Assembly (NCBI GenBank): GCA_047495785.1
Contig: JBLDXI010000003.1
Coordinates: forward strand, 3,596,001 to 3,660,000
Direction: 5' to 3'
Length of the DNA: 64,000 nucleotides
Origin: Lepidodermella squamata
Lineage: Eukaryota; Gastrotricha
Shown here: positions 11,206 through 23,072 of the stretch, piece by piece
Layout of the letters: the number at the start of each line of letters is the position of its first letter
Position numbering within the stretch: the stretch's first letter is position 1
Notes under the pieces: generated by a model
What the model saw: the letters and a program-made list of their open reading frames with translations, nothing else
Databases searched by the model: none
Told to the model about the DNA's origin: nothing
Program-made: the position numbers and the translations under genes

Positions 11206-12339
11206 ATGCGTTTCGCTCTCGTAGCAGCAGTTGTTGCTCTTTTCTGCGTCGGTAAGAATTTTTCGATAATCGCGGTTTCAGATTTCATTTTTTGCTTTTT
11301 TTCAGTCGCCACTTCGGCCAACGATGCGTCCGCCTCTGTGAACAAGAAGAGCGCCTCCGCCTCGGCTGGTGTCGACAAGGCTCACCATGGCAATCTGTAC
11401 TCTGGCAAGCACGGTCGCGGTTTTGGCTTCCACGGCCGCCGTCGCGCTGGAAACCACGCCTCTGCCTCAGTCAACAAGAACTCCGCCTCCGCCTCGGCTG
11501 GCTCCAACGGCAAGCGCGGATTCTTCGGTCGCCGTCGTCGCGGCAACTTCGCCTCTGCCTCGGTTAACAAGCGTTCTGCCTCCGCCTCGGCTGGCAATGG
11601 CCGTCGTGGCGGTCGCTTCTTCGGACACAAGGGTCGTCGTGGTGGCAACTTCGCCTCGGCTTCAGTCAACAAGAACTCCGCCTCCGCCTCGGCTGGCTCC
11701 AACAAGGGCCGCTTCGGTCGTCGCCACCACGCTGGTCGCTACTTCGGCCACGGTCGCCGCCGTGGAGGAAACTTCGCCTCTGCCTCGGTCAACAAGCGCT
11801 CCGCCTCGGCTGCTGCTGGCAACTTCCGCGGCCGTCGTGGTCATGGCAACTTCTTCGGCCGTCGTCACGGTGGTCGTCGTGGTGGCAACTTTGCTTCCGC
11901 CTCCGTCAACAAGCGTTCTGCCTCTGCTGCCGCTGGCAACTTCCGCGGCCGTCGTGGTCACGGATTCTTCGGACGCCGTCATGGCGGTCGTCGCGGTGGT
12001 AACGTCGCCTCGGCTTCGGTCAACAAGCGCTCTGCTTCAGCTGCTGCCGGTAACTTCCGTGGCCGTCGTGGCCATTTCGGTCTTCATGGCCGTCGTCGCG
12101 GTGGAAACTTCGCCTCAGCCTCCGTCAACAAGCGCTCCGCCTCGGCCGCTGCTGGCAACTTCGGCAAGCGCCGTGGATTCAAGCACGGTCGCCGCGGATT
12201 CCATGGCAAGGGCAAGCACGGTCGCCGCTTCGGCCATCATGGTCGCCGTGGTTCCCGCTCTTCCCGTTCCTCCCGCTCATCGGGCTCATCCCGCTCGTCT
12301 CGCTCGTCTCGCTCGTCCAAGGGCCGTCGCCACCATTAA
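11206..12339 (+). CDS. Secreted cationic SASASAG-repeat protein 1
   Basis: Two exons: 11206-11251 (46 nt) and 11306-12339, about 359 residues. Exon 1 plus the junction codes the signal peptide MRFALVAAVVALFCVVATSA. The mature protein has eight blocks of the type xASASVNK(K/N/R)SASA(S/A)AG. They are separated by Gly/Arg/His/Lys/Phe linkers such as GRRGGRFFGHKGRRGG. It ends in a Ser-Arg-Ser array and GRRHH. The protein has almost no acidic residues and no Cys. I do not know a named family; a secreted structural, coating or adhesive role is inference. The 54-nt intron has no in-frame stop. Three further genes in the window share the same first-exon plan. Confidence 0.85.
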   Translation: MRFALVAAVVALFCVGKNFSIIAVSDFIFCFFSVATSANDASASVNKKSASASAGVDKAHHGNLYSGKHGRGFGFHGRRRAGNHASASVNKNSASASAGSNGKRGFFGRRRRGNFASASVNKRSASASAGNGRRGGRFFGHKGRRGGNFASASVNKNSASASAGSNKGRFGRRHHAGRYFGHGRRRGGNFASASVNKRSASAAAGNFRGRRGHGNFFGRRHGGRRGGNFASASVNKRSASAAAGNFRGRRGHGFFGRRHGGRRGGNVASASVNKRSASAAAGNFRGRRGHFGLHGRRRGGNFASASVNKRSASAAAGNFGKRRGFKHGRRGFHGKGKHGRRFGHHGRRGSRSSRSSRSSGSSRSSRSSRSSKGRRHH

Positions 12340-12507
12340 ATAATTATACGAAACATGAGTCTATGAGAGATAATAGTTGTGAAATTCAATTTTTGCTGAC
12401 TTGCGCTCAGGTCATATATTTTTTTCTCGATCGTGAAAATCGAAAGATCTACTCGCTAAAAGTTAAAATCCTGTTTCCTGTTTATTCTTAGAATTATTGA
12501 TCTCAAA

Positions 12508-13882
12508 ATGCGTGTCTATCTCGCTCTCGCTGTGATTATCCTGCTTGCCGCTACCGGTAATTTTCTACAATCCAATTTTTAATTTTAGTCATTAAATTTC
12601 TCGACATTTTTATTTAGTCTCTGCCGGTGGTAAAGGCAAAGGTGCCAAGAAGGGTGGCAGCAAGAAGGCCTCTTTCTCCGCCTCGGTCGACCAACGCGAC
12701 ACCTACGACCGCAAGTCCGCCTCTGCTGAACAGGAAGACGCTGCCTTCGACTACGCCTCGGCCGATGCTTCCCACAACAAGAAGACCAGCGACAAGCGCA
12801 AGCTGATCAAGACCCGATCGGCCAGCAAAGAACGCGCCTCGGCCAGCTACGCCTCAGCTGGCAAGCGCGACTCCGCCTACGACCGCAAGAAGTCCAAGGC
12901 CGGCAGCAAGCGCCACGGCCGCAAACACCACGAAAGCACCTCGGCTGCCTCGGCCAAGCACGACAACGCCTACGCCGACTCTGGCGCCGCCGCCGCTGCC
13001 CAGAAGCACAAGCGCAACAAGAAGCACGGCCGTGCCGACCACAAGCGCAAGGCTGCTCTCCACAAGGACCAGGCCCGCGACAAGGCCGGCGAGGTGATCG
13101 AGTTCAAGAAGAAGACCTTCACCGACAAGGGCCACAACAAGGTCAACAAGTTCAGCTTCGAATCGGGCGCCAATGACTTTGCTGCCTTCGACTCCGACGG
13201 CGCTGCCACCACTGCCAGCCGCAAGAAGACCGCCAAGAAGGCCCATGGCAAGAAGTCCCGCAAGGCCCACTCCGCCGACTACGCCTCCCGCGACTCCAAG
13301 GCCTCGGCCGCCGCTGCTGAGAAGAAGGCGAAGCGCAACAAGGCCCATCAACGCCACGCCGCGACTTCTGTTGCCCGTAAGGCTCATAAGGGCCGCGACT
13401 ACAAGGCCAGCAACAAGAAGGCCGCCGAATCCGACTCTGCCCACACCCGCAAGGCCTCGGCCAAGAAGTCCAAGAAGCGCGCCAATGCCTCGGCTGAACG
13501 TGCCACCCACGACTTCCATGCTGGTGTCTCTGCCAGCTACCAAGAGAAGAGCGCCAGCGCCCCCAAGAAGGCCCCCAAGAAGGCACCCAAGAAGGCTGCC
13601 AAGAAGGCCAAGAAGTCCTCAGTCTCGCACAGCTACGGAAAGAAGAGCGCCAGCGCCAAGAAGGACAGCGGCTACCATGGCAAGAAGGCTGCGAAGAAGG
13701 GCGGCAAGAAGGGCAAGAAGTCCTCAGGCTCTTTCAGCTACGGAAAGAAGAGCGCCAGCAGCAACGGCTACCATGGCAAGAAGGGCGGCAAGAAGACCGA
13801 AAAGAAGGGTGGCAAGAAGGCCGGCAACAACCACGGCTATGGCAAGGAAGCTGCTCATGGAGATAGCACCTACACATACTAA
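12508..13882 (+). CDS. Secreted Lys/Ala/Ser-rich basic protein 2
   Basis: Two exons: 12508-12556 (49 nt) and 12618-13882, about 437 residues. The signal peptide MRVYLALAVIILLAATVSA spans the phase-1 intron exactly as in protein 1. The mature chain is dominated by Lys, Ala, Ser and His, with KSASA and YASA tracts, and then repeated KKAPKKAPKK-like runs that resemble linker histone tails. The C-terminus has repeated GYHGKK and SYGKKSAS motifs and ends STYTY. Tyr-rich ends in a Lys-rich secreted protein could suit cross-linking; that is inference. It starts only 168 nt after gene 1 ends, with a TTCTTAG acceptor-like site before the ATG, so shared transcription is possible. Confidence 0.8.
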
Positions 13883-14412
13883 GCCATCACTTTTTTGTTC
13901 ATGGCAAAAACTTGATAGATGCGATTTATTTTTCGAAATGTTTATGATATTATGCATCTGTAATTTGATTGCAGAGAAATAATAAAGTTGCAAATGTTAT
14001 TTTGAGTCATCCGCGTCTTTTAATAGTTTCAATTGCGCTTCATTTGCCTTATCGTGCATTGTTCCTTCCGCGAATCTAATAACGGATGTTAATTAGCGGG
14101 ATGAGAGTTGAGAGAGGCGAAAACAGGCTATCGTGGTTGCAGCTAAAGAAACCTGTTAGCCTGTTTCCCTGAGATAAACAGGTATTTACTCGCATTAAGG
14201 CCACAAATCGGCATTGTTATCTTTGCTAAGCGCCGACAACATGGGAAAAATATAACACAAAAGATAAGTAATGAGCTCATCGCCGGAATCGAGAGCCAAA
14301 GGAAAATAATTAATTTTTGTCCCGTGTGATACATAATAAGCTAATTGACAAAGAAGGCTTTACATCATGAACGGCTAAAATCACTTGAAAAATTTTATTT
14401 AAATTTTCAACC
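13883..14412. other. Spacer between basic protein genes 2 and 3
   Basis: AT-rich, with an AATAAA at about 13979 that probably ends gene 2. No coding sequence seen. Confidence 0.5.
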
Positions 14413-14860
14413 ATGCGTTTTTATCTAATACTAATTTTTTTAATAATCGCTGTTACAGGTAATTAATTTTTCAGAAATTCAGAAAATTAACGAAAATTCT
14501 ATTAAAGTTGCGGAAGCTAGCCGTAGAAATGTGGAGAGAAGGAGACGGACACCATCGCCAACATCTTCACTTGTTCAAATTCAAAATTTAAGAAGGCGAA
14601 ACCCAGCCCGGCGGAAGTATCGCATTCTGCTGCAAAAAGTGCGCCCATCAACGCCGCGATCGCTGCGCCGTCGAATGCGTCATCGAAGGCGATTACCTGG
14701 TGGCGAACAGCCCGGGCGATTTTTCTCGCCAGTTCGCACGGCCTGGGCAACAAACCGCGGCTGGATTCGCGTGCCTGATGAGTTCTGGAGGGGACGCCGA
14801 TTCAACGCTGTTCGAAGAAACAACCTGCGACGTCCTTACAGAAAAATCTACCTTATTTGA
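14413..14860 (+). CDS. Small secreted Arg-rich protein 3
   Basis: Two exons: 14413-14458 (46 nt) and 14508-14860, about 132 residues. The signal peptide MRFYLILIFLIIAVTVAEA again spans a phase-1 intron after a 46-nt exon, the plan shared by proteins 1, 2 and 4. The mature chain is very Arg-rich (NVERRRRTPSP, RSLRRRMRHRRRLPGG, RRNNLRRPYRKIYLI) with no repeats of the SASA type. No family is recognised. A polyadenylation-like AATAAA follows at about 14890. Its link to the other basic proteins rests on gene structure and position, not on alignable sequence. Confidence 0.65.
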
Positions 14861-16499
14861 AATTTAAAATTCGATAAATCTTGTATTAAATAAATACATA
14901 TTGTACAACATTTGATATCAGGTGATTTTGCGTAATTTTTCGTCTACTTTTGAAAAGTTTATTTCTTTTTAATTTATCACATTGAAATATAGTTACTGCA
15001 CTGCTTCAGACTTCGGTGGGAAGAAATGAGTCATCGATGCGGGCTATTGATTTTTTCTGAGCGCGCTATTACGGAATGTGATGCCGATGAATCATCACGG
15101 CTGATGTTTGTGCTGTGAATGCAAATACACGTATAAATGCCTTATAAGGCTACCAGGCATTGAAATCGTGAATCATCAGGTTATTCATTATTGCTCTCAG
15201 TGTAAAAAATGACAAATATAGAAGGTATTTCGCCGCATCTCGGTTGACAAAGCGCAGTACTTTTTTCGGCCCTCGCAAATTTTCCCGTTTAAATGATAGT
15301 TTTATTAGCAGAAAACTTAACGAAACCATGAGAATCAATTCGTTCGACACCGATTTCCTACTTGCCAATTGATCTTTTTAATTTCTCTGCTTGGTTAATG
15401 GTTGAGTTAAGGTAAAGATTTCATGGATATTTAACGTAACGCGGGGTAGATTTTCGATAAGGTGACCTTAGAACATTGAAACTTGAGCCGCTTTGGAGGC
15501 TCTTTATTTTTTTTCCCGTTGAAAGCTAGAAAAATGGGATTTTTTAATGTAATTCTTCATCTCATTAGCTTTAATTTGGCAATCAACTCGGGGGACGAAA
15601 TTCGATTGTGAAAAATTGCTAAAAAATCAGATTAAGCTACGAGATTTCTCAAATTTGCGGGAAAATCAGGAAAAATCTACCCCTACTTTGGTTTAAATTT
15701 CAGAATTTTTTAATTGACGCTTTATTCAGCCTTCAAAAAACATTCGTTTTTGCACAATTTTGCAAATTTTTTCACTAAATTTTTTAATTCAATTAGTCCG
15801 CGAAATTATTTAAATTAAGGCGGAATTTTTTATTTTCATGTTTCTGCCTGATGCTCTTTAAAATTCGTTTTTATCTATAATGTTGATCTGTAATTGGGAG
15901 GGTAGAGCAGCGCAACAGCTTGCGCATTTAGCGGCACGTGTCTATTGTAGCGCCTGCATGGCTGCTCGCTTTTCCCGCCGCAGCAGAAAAATCATCCTGT
16001 TTTATGGCGGCGTCGCTTGTTTTAATTCATCACCCCATGCCATCTTCTACCCACACTCGTACGTATGTACGCGCACACACGCACAGGCTCACTGACACTC
16101 TCTGTAATAGCCGCATGTATTACGTGTATGCTAAACCAGGCATGCTAAACGTTGATGCTGCTGAACTTGCAACTCTTGTATGAATAAACTAGCGTAGTCG
16201 GCATTTATTAGTGTGCCAGCCAACTAATAAAATACTACTTGTAGGTTATACGTTTGCGTAAACACATAAATGCAGATGAGTCATAGAGAACGCTTTTTTC
16301 TCTGTAGGTATATAGTAGTACTTCATAACGCCATTATTCTGCAGACCCGTTACTGAAAATACATCCATCTGCTCGGTAGAAATGCGATTACCCATCAGTT
16401 ATAACTTGATACTTTTCTGCTCGTTTATTTGCACGCAGCAAATAAAAATTCCACCTTAATTTTATCTAGATACACTGTGATAAATTTTTTTACATCTCA
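14861..16499. other. Intergenic spacer upstream of dynamin 1
   Basis: About 1.6 kb of AT-rich sequence with an alternating purine-pyrimidine tract of the CGCACACACGCACA type near 16070. No gene or known element recognised. The dynamin 1 promoter presumably lies in its right part, without a clear TATA box. Confidence 0.45.
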
Positions 16500-19384
16500 A
16501 TGTCAAGTATGGTTGAAGCTTCATCACGAAGCGGCATCGGTAATTACGGCATGGAGCAGTTGATTACCGTTGTCAATCAGCTGCAAGACGCTTTCACTTC
16601 GCTCGGCCTGCCGCTAACTCTCGATCTGCCCCAAATCGCCGTTGTCGGCTGCCAGTCGGCCGGGAAAAGTTCTGTTTTAGAAAATGTCGTCGGGCGTGAT
16701 TTTCTGCCGAGAGGCTCAGGCATTGTTACTCGTCGACCTCTTGTCCTGCAGCTAATCAATCACCAGGCGGAATTCGCCGAATTTCTTCACATGCAAAATC
16801 GTAAATTTACCGATTTTAATGAAGTTCGCAAGGAAATTGAGCGAGAAACCGACCGACTTCTCGGCTCGAAAAAATCAGTATCAAGCGTGCCTATTAATTT
16901 ACGCATCTACTCGCCTAATGTGTTAAACTTGACAATGATTGACTTGCCGGGGTTAACTAAAAATCCCGTCGGTGATCAGCCTCGTGATATTGTCGATCAA
17001 ATTCGAAATATGGTTCTCGATTACATTTCTCGCGATAATTGCTTGATTTTAGCCGTCTCGCCGGCTAATGCTGATCTAGCAAATTCAGACGCGTTGCAAA
17101 TCGCGAGAGAGGTCGATCCTCAGGGCCTGCGAACTGTCGGCGTCATCACGAAGCTAGATCTAATGGACGCTGGAACAGATGCGAAGGACATTTTAGAGAA
17201 TAAAGTCCTGCCACTTCGCCGCGGTTACATCGGCGTCGTCAATCGAAGCCAGCGAGATATTGAAAATAACCGCGATATAAAATCGACGATTGAGGCTGAG
17301 CGCAAATTTTTCGCCGACCATCCTGCTTATCGGCATTTAACCGAGCGCAATGGAACGTTGTATTTACAACGGGCGCTGAATCAGCAGTTGACTGAACACA
17401 TTCGAGAGCGGCTGCCGAGCTTGCGAAGCGAACTGCATGGCAAATTGATGACGATGGAGAAGGAGGTGTCGGAGCTTAAAGACTGTGATGAAAGCGGCCG
17501 GCGGCGGAAAATGAATCATTTTGTTCACATTTTCTCGTCAGATTTCGATCAGGCAATTTACGGATCTGATGCTGATGTAAGCTGATTTTTTCCTAATTTT
17601 TTCTGAATTTATTTGAATTTATTTCAGATTTTAAACAATTCTCTCAACGCTGGTGCAAAAATTAACAGAATTTTCCACTCGAAATTTCCGGTTGAACTTG
17701 CGAGGTTAACGTTCGACAAGCGGAAGCTGCATAACGAGATCAGTTACGCAATTTGGAATAATGAGGCCGTTCGTACGAGTTTATTCACGCCCCATGCGGC
17801 TTTTGAAGCCGTTGTCCGCGGCCAAGTTCAGCGCATTCTCGAGCCGTCATATCGCTGCGTCGACATGGTGCTCGTCGAAGTGCTAGGTGCAATTAATAAA
17901 TGCTCCGTTAAAATGCAGCGGTATCCGAAGCTACAGACTGAATGCGAGCGGATTGCGATTCAAAAGATGAAGGAATGCGAACAGGCGTGTAAACAACAAC
18001 TCAGAATGTTGACTGATATGCAACTCGCTTACATCAATACCAATCACAAGGATTTTATCGGCTTCACAGAGTAAGTTGAAAATAAATTCATTTAAATTCC
18101 ACTTTTTGAATTTTTGAAAATTTCAAATTTTTTTAAAAATTATAGAAAATTAAGAAAAATTTCAAATTTATTTTTAAAATGTTAAAATTTTACTATTTTA
18201 CTATTTTAAAATTTGTAAATATGAAAATACCCTTCATTATTATTTTTCATTTTACTTTATTTTTTTTTTACATTTTTTAAGGGCTTCTCAGCAAGCTGAC
18301 GCAGCTCCTCGAACCCAGCAAAAACCCGTTGCCAACCAGGTGTGGGCGAAAGGTTACCTGACCCTGCACAACGTCAGTTTTCTGAAGGGCGGATCTAAAG
18401 AAGCCTGGTTCGTTTTAACAACCGATTCTTTGAGTTGGTACCCGGATGAACGCGAAGAGAATCGCAAGTACCAGCTACCGGTCTCCGGGCTGAAATACCG
18501 CGATCTCTCGTCGTCGGGTAGCAAGGCCACATTCGCGTTGTACAGCGCGGACGGGCGCAATGTCTACAACGAGTACAAACAGCTGGAACTGTCGTGCTCG
18601 AACAATGAACAAAAGGACGCTTGGAAAGACGCCTTTCAACACGCTGGCGTCTCTTCTTCCGATCCGACTTCATCGCCTGGTCCTTCGATATCATCCCAAA
18701 AGAGTCGTTCTGAGGTAAAATTTGAGTGATTTTATTTAGTCGATTTTTCGAATTAAAAAGAATTTTTTTCAATTTTTATTATTTTTTTCAAATTTTTCTA
18801 TTTTTTAAACTATATCTATGAATTTAATTCAAAATTTAAGAATTTTTTTAATTTTTATTAATTTTTCAATTTTGTTAACTTGACAGTAATTAATTTTGAT
18901 TTTTTTGTAATAGTTTGATGATATTGTGCTCGATGATGAAGCCCTGTCGAATGATCACATTCACCGCCGTCGAGTCGAAACAATCGCGAAATTCGTCGAA
19001 TCTTATATGGCGATTGTTCACAAAACGACCCTCGACATGGTACCAAAGGCAGTCATGCTCACCGTTATCTCAGAACTGAAAAAATTCTTCGCAACCGAAT
19101 TTCACATTGCAGTGTCGATGTCTGAGGCGGATTTGATGCGCGAGAGCCCCGAGGAGACTGAGTATCGCGAAAATATGCTGAAAACATTTGCGGCTACGCA
19201 GAAAGCGCTGTCTGTCATCAATGACGTGTGTTCGAAGGGCATTAGTCTGCCGAAAGCTGCTCCGATCGGCCGAACCGGGTCGACCGACTCAACCCGGGCG
19301 CTGGGGGCTCCGACTCGGCCGGCGCCTCGACTAGCACCCAAGCCTGGCGTAGTCACCTCGGGTCAACCCGCTGTCCCTGTTTAA
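16500..19384 (+). CDS. DNM: Dynamin GTPase 1
   Basis: Four exons: 16500-17576, 17628-18070, 18282-18714 and 18914-19384, about 807 residues in one frame. The GTPase domain has P-loop GCQSAGKSS (from residue 50), DLPGLTK and VITKLDLMD. Middle/stalk helices, a PH domain at about 525-630 ([22 protein letters not shown]) and a GTPase effector domain at about 665-760 follow. The C-terminus is a short proline-containing tail ([15 protein letters not shown]) much smaller than the proline-rich domain of vertebrate dynamins. It should drive membrane scission during clathrin endocytosis by self-assembling at vesicle necks. Introns 2 and 3 (about 200 nt) are AT-rich and longer than the norm for this window. 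A paralog on the other strand lies 22 kb away. Confidence 0.95.
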
Positions 19385-20084
19385 ATTATGCTCTAAACAA
19401 ATTTGTCACCATAAATATTTGTAAATAATTCCGATTTTACTGTGACCTATTTTAGTGCCTGTGACCCTGGAATGTTGTTTATTGCATGTACATTTTTCAA
19501 GCTTATTATTTGTTTAATTATTTCGAGGTCGGGCGGCTTTTATTGGTTAACTTATTATTACTCTGTATCGATTCGGTGCAAAAGTGAATGAATATCGGAA
19601 AGACTCGCGATTCTGTGAGCTGAGAAATTTTAAATAAATTTCTTTTATTGTGAATAAATTTGATATTCGAAGTCGATACCATTGAATTTTGTCACGCATA
19701 CCTAAAATTATTGCCGCAATTTTGATCGTTTAATTGGCTGGGCAATTAAGAGTAAATTTTTTATTTTAAGGTGGAGAGTAATGCCTGGGGTATGTGCACT
19801 GGCGCCAGCCGCATAAATATGGCACAATGAAACACCTTAAATACGTGATAAGAATTTCGACTCGATACAAAAAAGTGGACGGCCGCAAATTCCGGCCCGT
19901 TCATATCTTCTTGTATTGTTTGTTTTAACGCCCCAGCGCGCGCATTACGGTGATGCGATAAAACACCCCGTATAATTAGAGGCTTTACTACACACGATAA
20001 CAGAACACAGAAAACTGCTAGCAACAGGAAGCGACGAATACATCCTTGCACCGGCGGTTTTTCTAATATCTTACCTATACAAAA
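19385..20084. other. Intergenic spacer between dynamin 1 and the PDZ gene
   Basis: About 700 nt, holding the dynamin 3' UTR and the promoter of the PDZ gene. No extra gene is supported. Confidence 0.5.
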
Positions 20085-21188
20085 ATGCCGTCTGCAACTT
20101 TTTACGTCATGGAAAAGTTCGAACAAGACCCGGGTTACGGGTTTCGATTGCTGCACAAACCTGGCGATGCTCACATGAGGATTGATAACGTCAAGCCGAA
20201 CAGCCCCGCCTGGCGATGCGGCCTGCGGGAGGGCATGTTTCTAATCGGCGTCAACTCAACCTCAGTTTTGAACAAAACCCTCGCCGAAGTTACGGCCCTG
20301 ATCAAATCGATCGGTGGGAATCGGTTAACCTTCGAATGCCTACCTGGCGATATCGACGATGTTTACGGAAATGTCGAAGATGGCAGCGATTCTGAGCCGT
20401 CTGAGGCGAGATCACCCAGCGGGTCAGGCTCGATCGGTGAATCATTACAGCCATACGAAAATACCGCTGCCGCGAATCCGCCGAAATCTGCTAGTTTTTC
20501 GTCAATGGATTCAAGCCAATCGCCCCAGACCCCGGCACCAACGCCCAACAACCCTACGGCAATAATCGAGCGGAATCAAAGGCCGTTACCTGCGCCGCCA
20601 CTTGTTGTGAGTCAGCAGTCACGTGTTTCGGCGGTTTACATCGAATTGCCAACCGCGAGAACCGAAAAGTTTCAGCAAAACTTCAGCATCGATGAACAGC
20701 CTCATCCCGTTGTTTTTCATCACCTTCGAAAATGGGCCAGTCATCACGAGTTCGGATTTGCCGTTTCAAGGCCGGCTGACGGTAAGAAAATTATTTTAAA
20801 AATTATTTTCGAATTTAAAATTTTAAAATTTTTCAAAGGTCCATTAACTATGGTTCAGATAGAAGAGAACAAACCAGCTTTTTGTAGCTCTATTCGAAAT
20901 GGGATGATTCTATGCCAAGTCAACTCCCACTGGGTGACCAATTTATCACTAGCCGAAACTGCCGAGTTAATAAAAGGTAGGTCAACCTAATTAGTCGCCG
21001 AATACGCTTTAATTTTTGTGTTTTTTTAAGAAAGTGGAGACGAAGTAACTGTTACGGTGATCACGAAGGAAACTCATGCGTGGCTTCAACGTTGCGGCTT
21101 CACCATCGAGGAATGCTTCTCCGAGCTTCGAAAAGAGACCTTCGATCCACCACCCGAATTGCCGTCATCGCCGATACCAGAAGAATAA
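20085..21188 (+). CDS. Two-PDZ-domain scaffold protein (NHERF/PDZK1-like)
   Basis: Three exons: 20085-20781, 20839-20976 and 21031-21188, about 330 residues. PDZ1 (about 8-85) has the carboxylate-binding loop GYGFRL and SPAWRCGLREGMFLIGVN. PDZ2 (about 205-305) has FGFAV and is split across all three exons. Between them is a Ser/Pro-rich linker with a proline motif RPLPAPP that could bind SH3 domains. The PDZ style (GLREGMFLIGVN) is that of NHERF/PDZK1 proteins, which tether transporters and receptors below the membrane. No ezrin-binding tail is visible, so the match is to the domain type, not to full NHERF. Intron 1 (57 nt) has no in-frame stop and a CAAAG acceptor; reading through it would add 19 residues inside PDZ2. 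Confidence 0.85.
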
Positions 21189-21524
21189 CAACATTTATTC
21201 CGCCTTCGCCATCAAATAAAGCTTATTGTTTATTCAGAAAATAAAAAAATGAACTATTAATTTTTCCGAATTTTTGTATTTTTTCGACCTGTCTTCGACT
21301 GGTAGACCGCTAATAAAGAGAAGCTGCGCAGGAGAAGAAAATAACCGATTTGAGGCGTAAATAGCGCGTGCCAACCCGTGTGCCAACGTGTGCCAAAGAA
21401 TTGCGCAACATGCGTGAAATTAAGCAAAAAAACAACAAATAGGTGTATTTAATAAGACTGATTTTCAGCAGTGATTTCAAATCAAGCAGATATTATTTAG
21501 TTTTAATAAAGCCTCCAATCAACC
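21189..21524. other. Upstream region of basic repeat gene 4
   Basis: About 335 nt with the PDZ gene 3' UTR (AATAAA near 21214 and 21240) and presumed promoter of the next gene. No TATA box as clear as that at 11123. Confidence 0.45.
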
Positions 21525-22952
21525 ATGAGAATCATTCTTGCTGCTGCTGTTGTCGCGCTGTTCTGCGTCGGTAAGTTGTAGTTTTCCAAGCAAAATTTCA
21601 ATTCAGCTTCAAATTAAATTTCTAATTTTTCAGTTTATACCGATGCCAATCAGCCAAAGGAGCCCAAGTCTCCGAACTTCGCCGCCCAAAATTTCGACAT
21701 CAACGCTTACATCACCCAGGCTGAAGCTGACGCTAAGAAGGCTCAGGCTGCTCAGGAAGCCGCGAAGGCTGCCGAAGCTAAGAAGCAGGCTCAAGCGAAG
21801 AAGGCTGGAAAGAAGGCCGCCGAAGCAAGCGCATCTGCCTCGCAGGGCAGCGCCTCAGCTGAGGTTAAGAAGGGTGGCAAGAAGGTGAGCGCCTCCGTTT
21901 CGAAGAACAGCGCATCTGCCTCGGCTGGTGATGCCAAGAAGGGTAAGGGCGGTCGCAAGGGTGGTTACGCCTCGGCCTCCGTCAGCAAGAACTCCGCATC
22001 CGCCTCGGCTGGCAACAACAAGGGTCGCAAGGGCTTCAAGAAGTTCGGTGGCCACAAGGGCAAGAAGTTCGGCGGTCGCAAGGGCAGCTACGCCTCTGCC
22101 TCGGTTAACAAGAACTCCGCCTCGGCTTCTGCTGGCAACAACAAGGGCCGTAAAGGCTTCAAGAAGTTCGGTGGCCGCAAGGGCAGCTACGCCTCGGCTT
22201 CAGTCAGCAAGAAGTCCGCCTCCGCCTCGGCTGGCAACAACAAGGGTCGCAAAGGCTTCAAGAAGTTCGGTGGCCACAAGGGCAAGAAGTTCGGTGGTCG
22301 CAAGGGCAGCTACGCCTCAGCCTCGGTTAATAAGAACTCCGCCTCGGCTTCTGCTGGCAACAACAAGGGTCGCAAAGGCTTCAAGAAGTTCGGTGGCCAC
22401 AAGGGCAAGAAGTTCGGTGGTCGCAAGGGCAGCTACGCCTCTGCCTCGGTTAACAAGCGTTCTGCCTCCGCCTCGGCTGGCAATGGCCGTCGTGGTGGTC
22501 GCTTCGGCCACAAGGGTCGTCGTGGTAACTTTGCCTCGGCTTCAGTCAACAAGAACTCCGCCTCTGCCTCGGCTGGCTCCAACAAGGGCCGCAAGGGCTT
22601 CAAGGGCCGTCGCCATCACGCTGGTCGCTTCGATCGCCGCCGTGCTGGAAGCTTCGCCTCTGCCTCGGTCAACAAGCGCTCCGCTTCGGCTGCTGCCGGC
22701 AACTTCCGCGGCCGCCGTGGTCACCATGGCAAGTTCTACGGCCGTCGTCACGGTGGTCGTCGTGGCAACTACGCCTCAGCCTCCGTCAACAAGCGCTCTG
22801 CCTCGGCTTCTGCTGGCAACAACGGTCGCCGTTATGGTCGCCATGGTTTCAACGGCCGCCGTCGTGGTGGCCAGTATGCCTCGGCTTCCGTCGACCGCAA
22901 CTCGGCCTCTGCCTCAGCTGGCAGCAACGGTCTTCTCCAACTCGCATTTTAA
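21525..22952 (+). CDS. Secreted cationic SASASAG-repeat protein 4
   Basis: Two exons: 21525-21570 (46 nt) and 21634-22952, about 454 residues. The signal peptide MRIILAAAVVALFCV closely matches protein 1, with the same phase-1 intron. A short non-repetitive part follows (QPKEPKSPNFAAQNFDINAY, then an Ala/Lys/Glu helix-prone stretch). Ten blocks of (Y/F)ASASV(N/S)K(N/R/K)SASASAG then alternate with linkers such as NKGRKGFKKFGGHKGKKFGG. The two internal linker types (Lys/Phe-rich early, Arg/His-rich late) show stepwise repeat expansion; the late type is shared with protein 1. Function unknown; a secreted structural material is inferred. It lies 9 kb from protein 1 with dynamin 1 and the PDZ gene between. 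Confidence 0.85.
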
Positions 22953-23072
22953 CAAAAATGATTCATTTGAATGAGGATGTTGATAAGATAGCGATCGAAA
23001 CGATAGCGAAAAGTAATAAATATTTATTTGAATTGCAATCATCGGCTTTTTCACACCCATCAAATGCGGCAA

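Noticed and set aside
11369-12343. Long open frames in other frames and on the minus strand over the basic repeat genes (also 12854-13543, 13173-13982, 21928-22974)
   Set aside because: They follow from GC-rich repeated codons of the real frame; they lack signal peptides, introns and recognisable composition, and the real frame explains the region.
12340-12507. Operon with trans-splicing between basic protein genes 1 and 2
   Set aside because: Short spacing and an acceptor-like TTCTTAG are suggestive, but no spliced-leader evidence can be seen and other genes in the window are widely spaced; mentioned only as a possibility.
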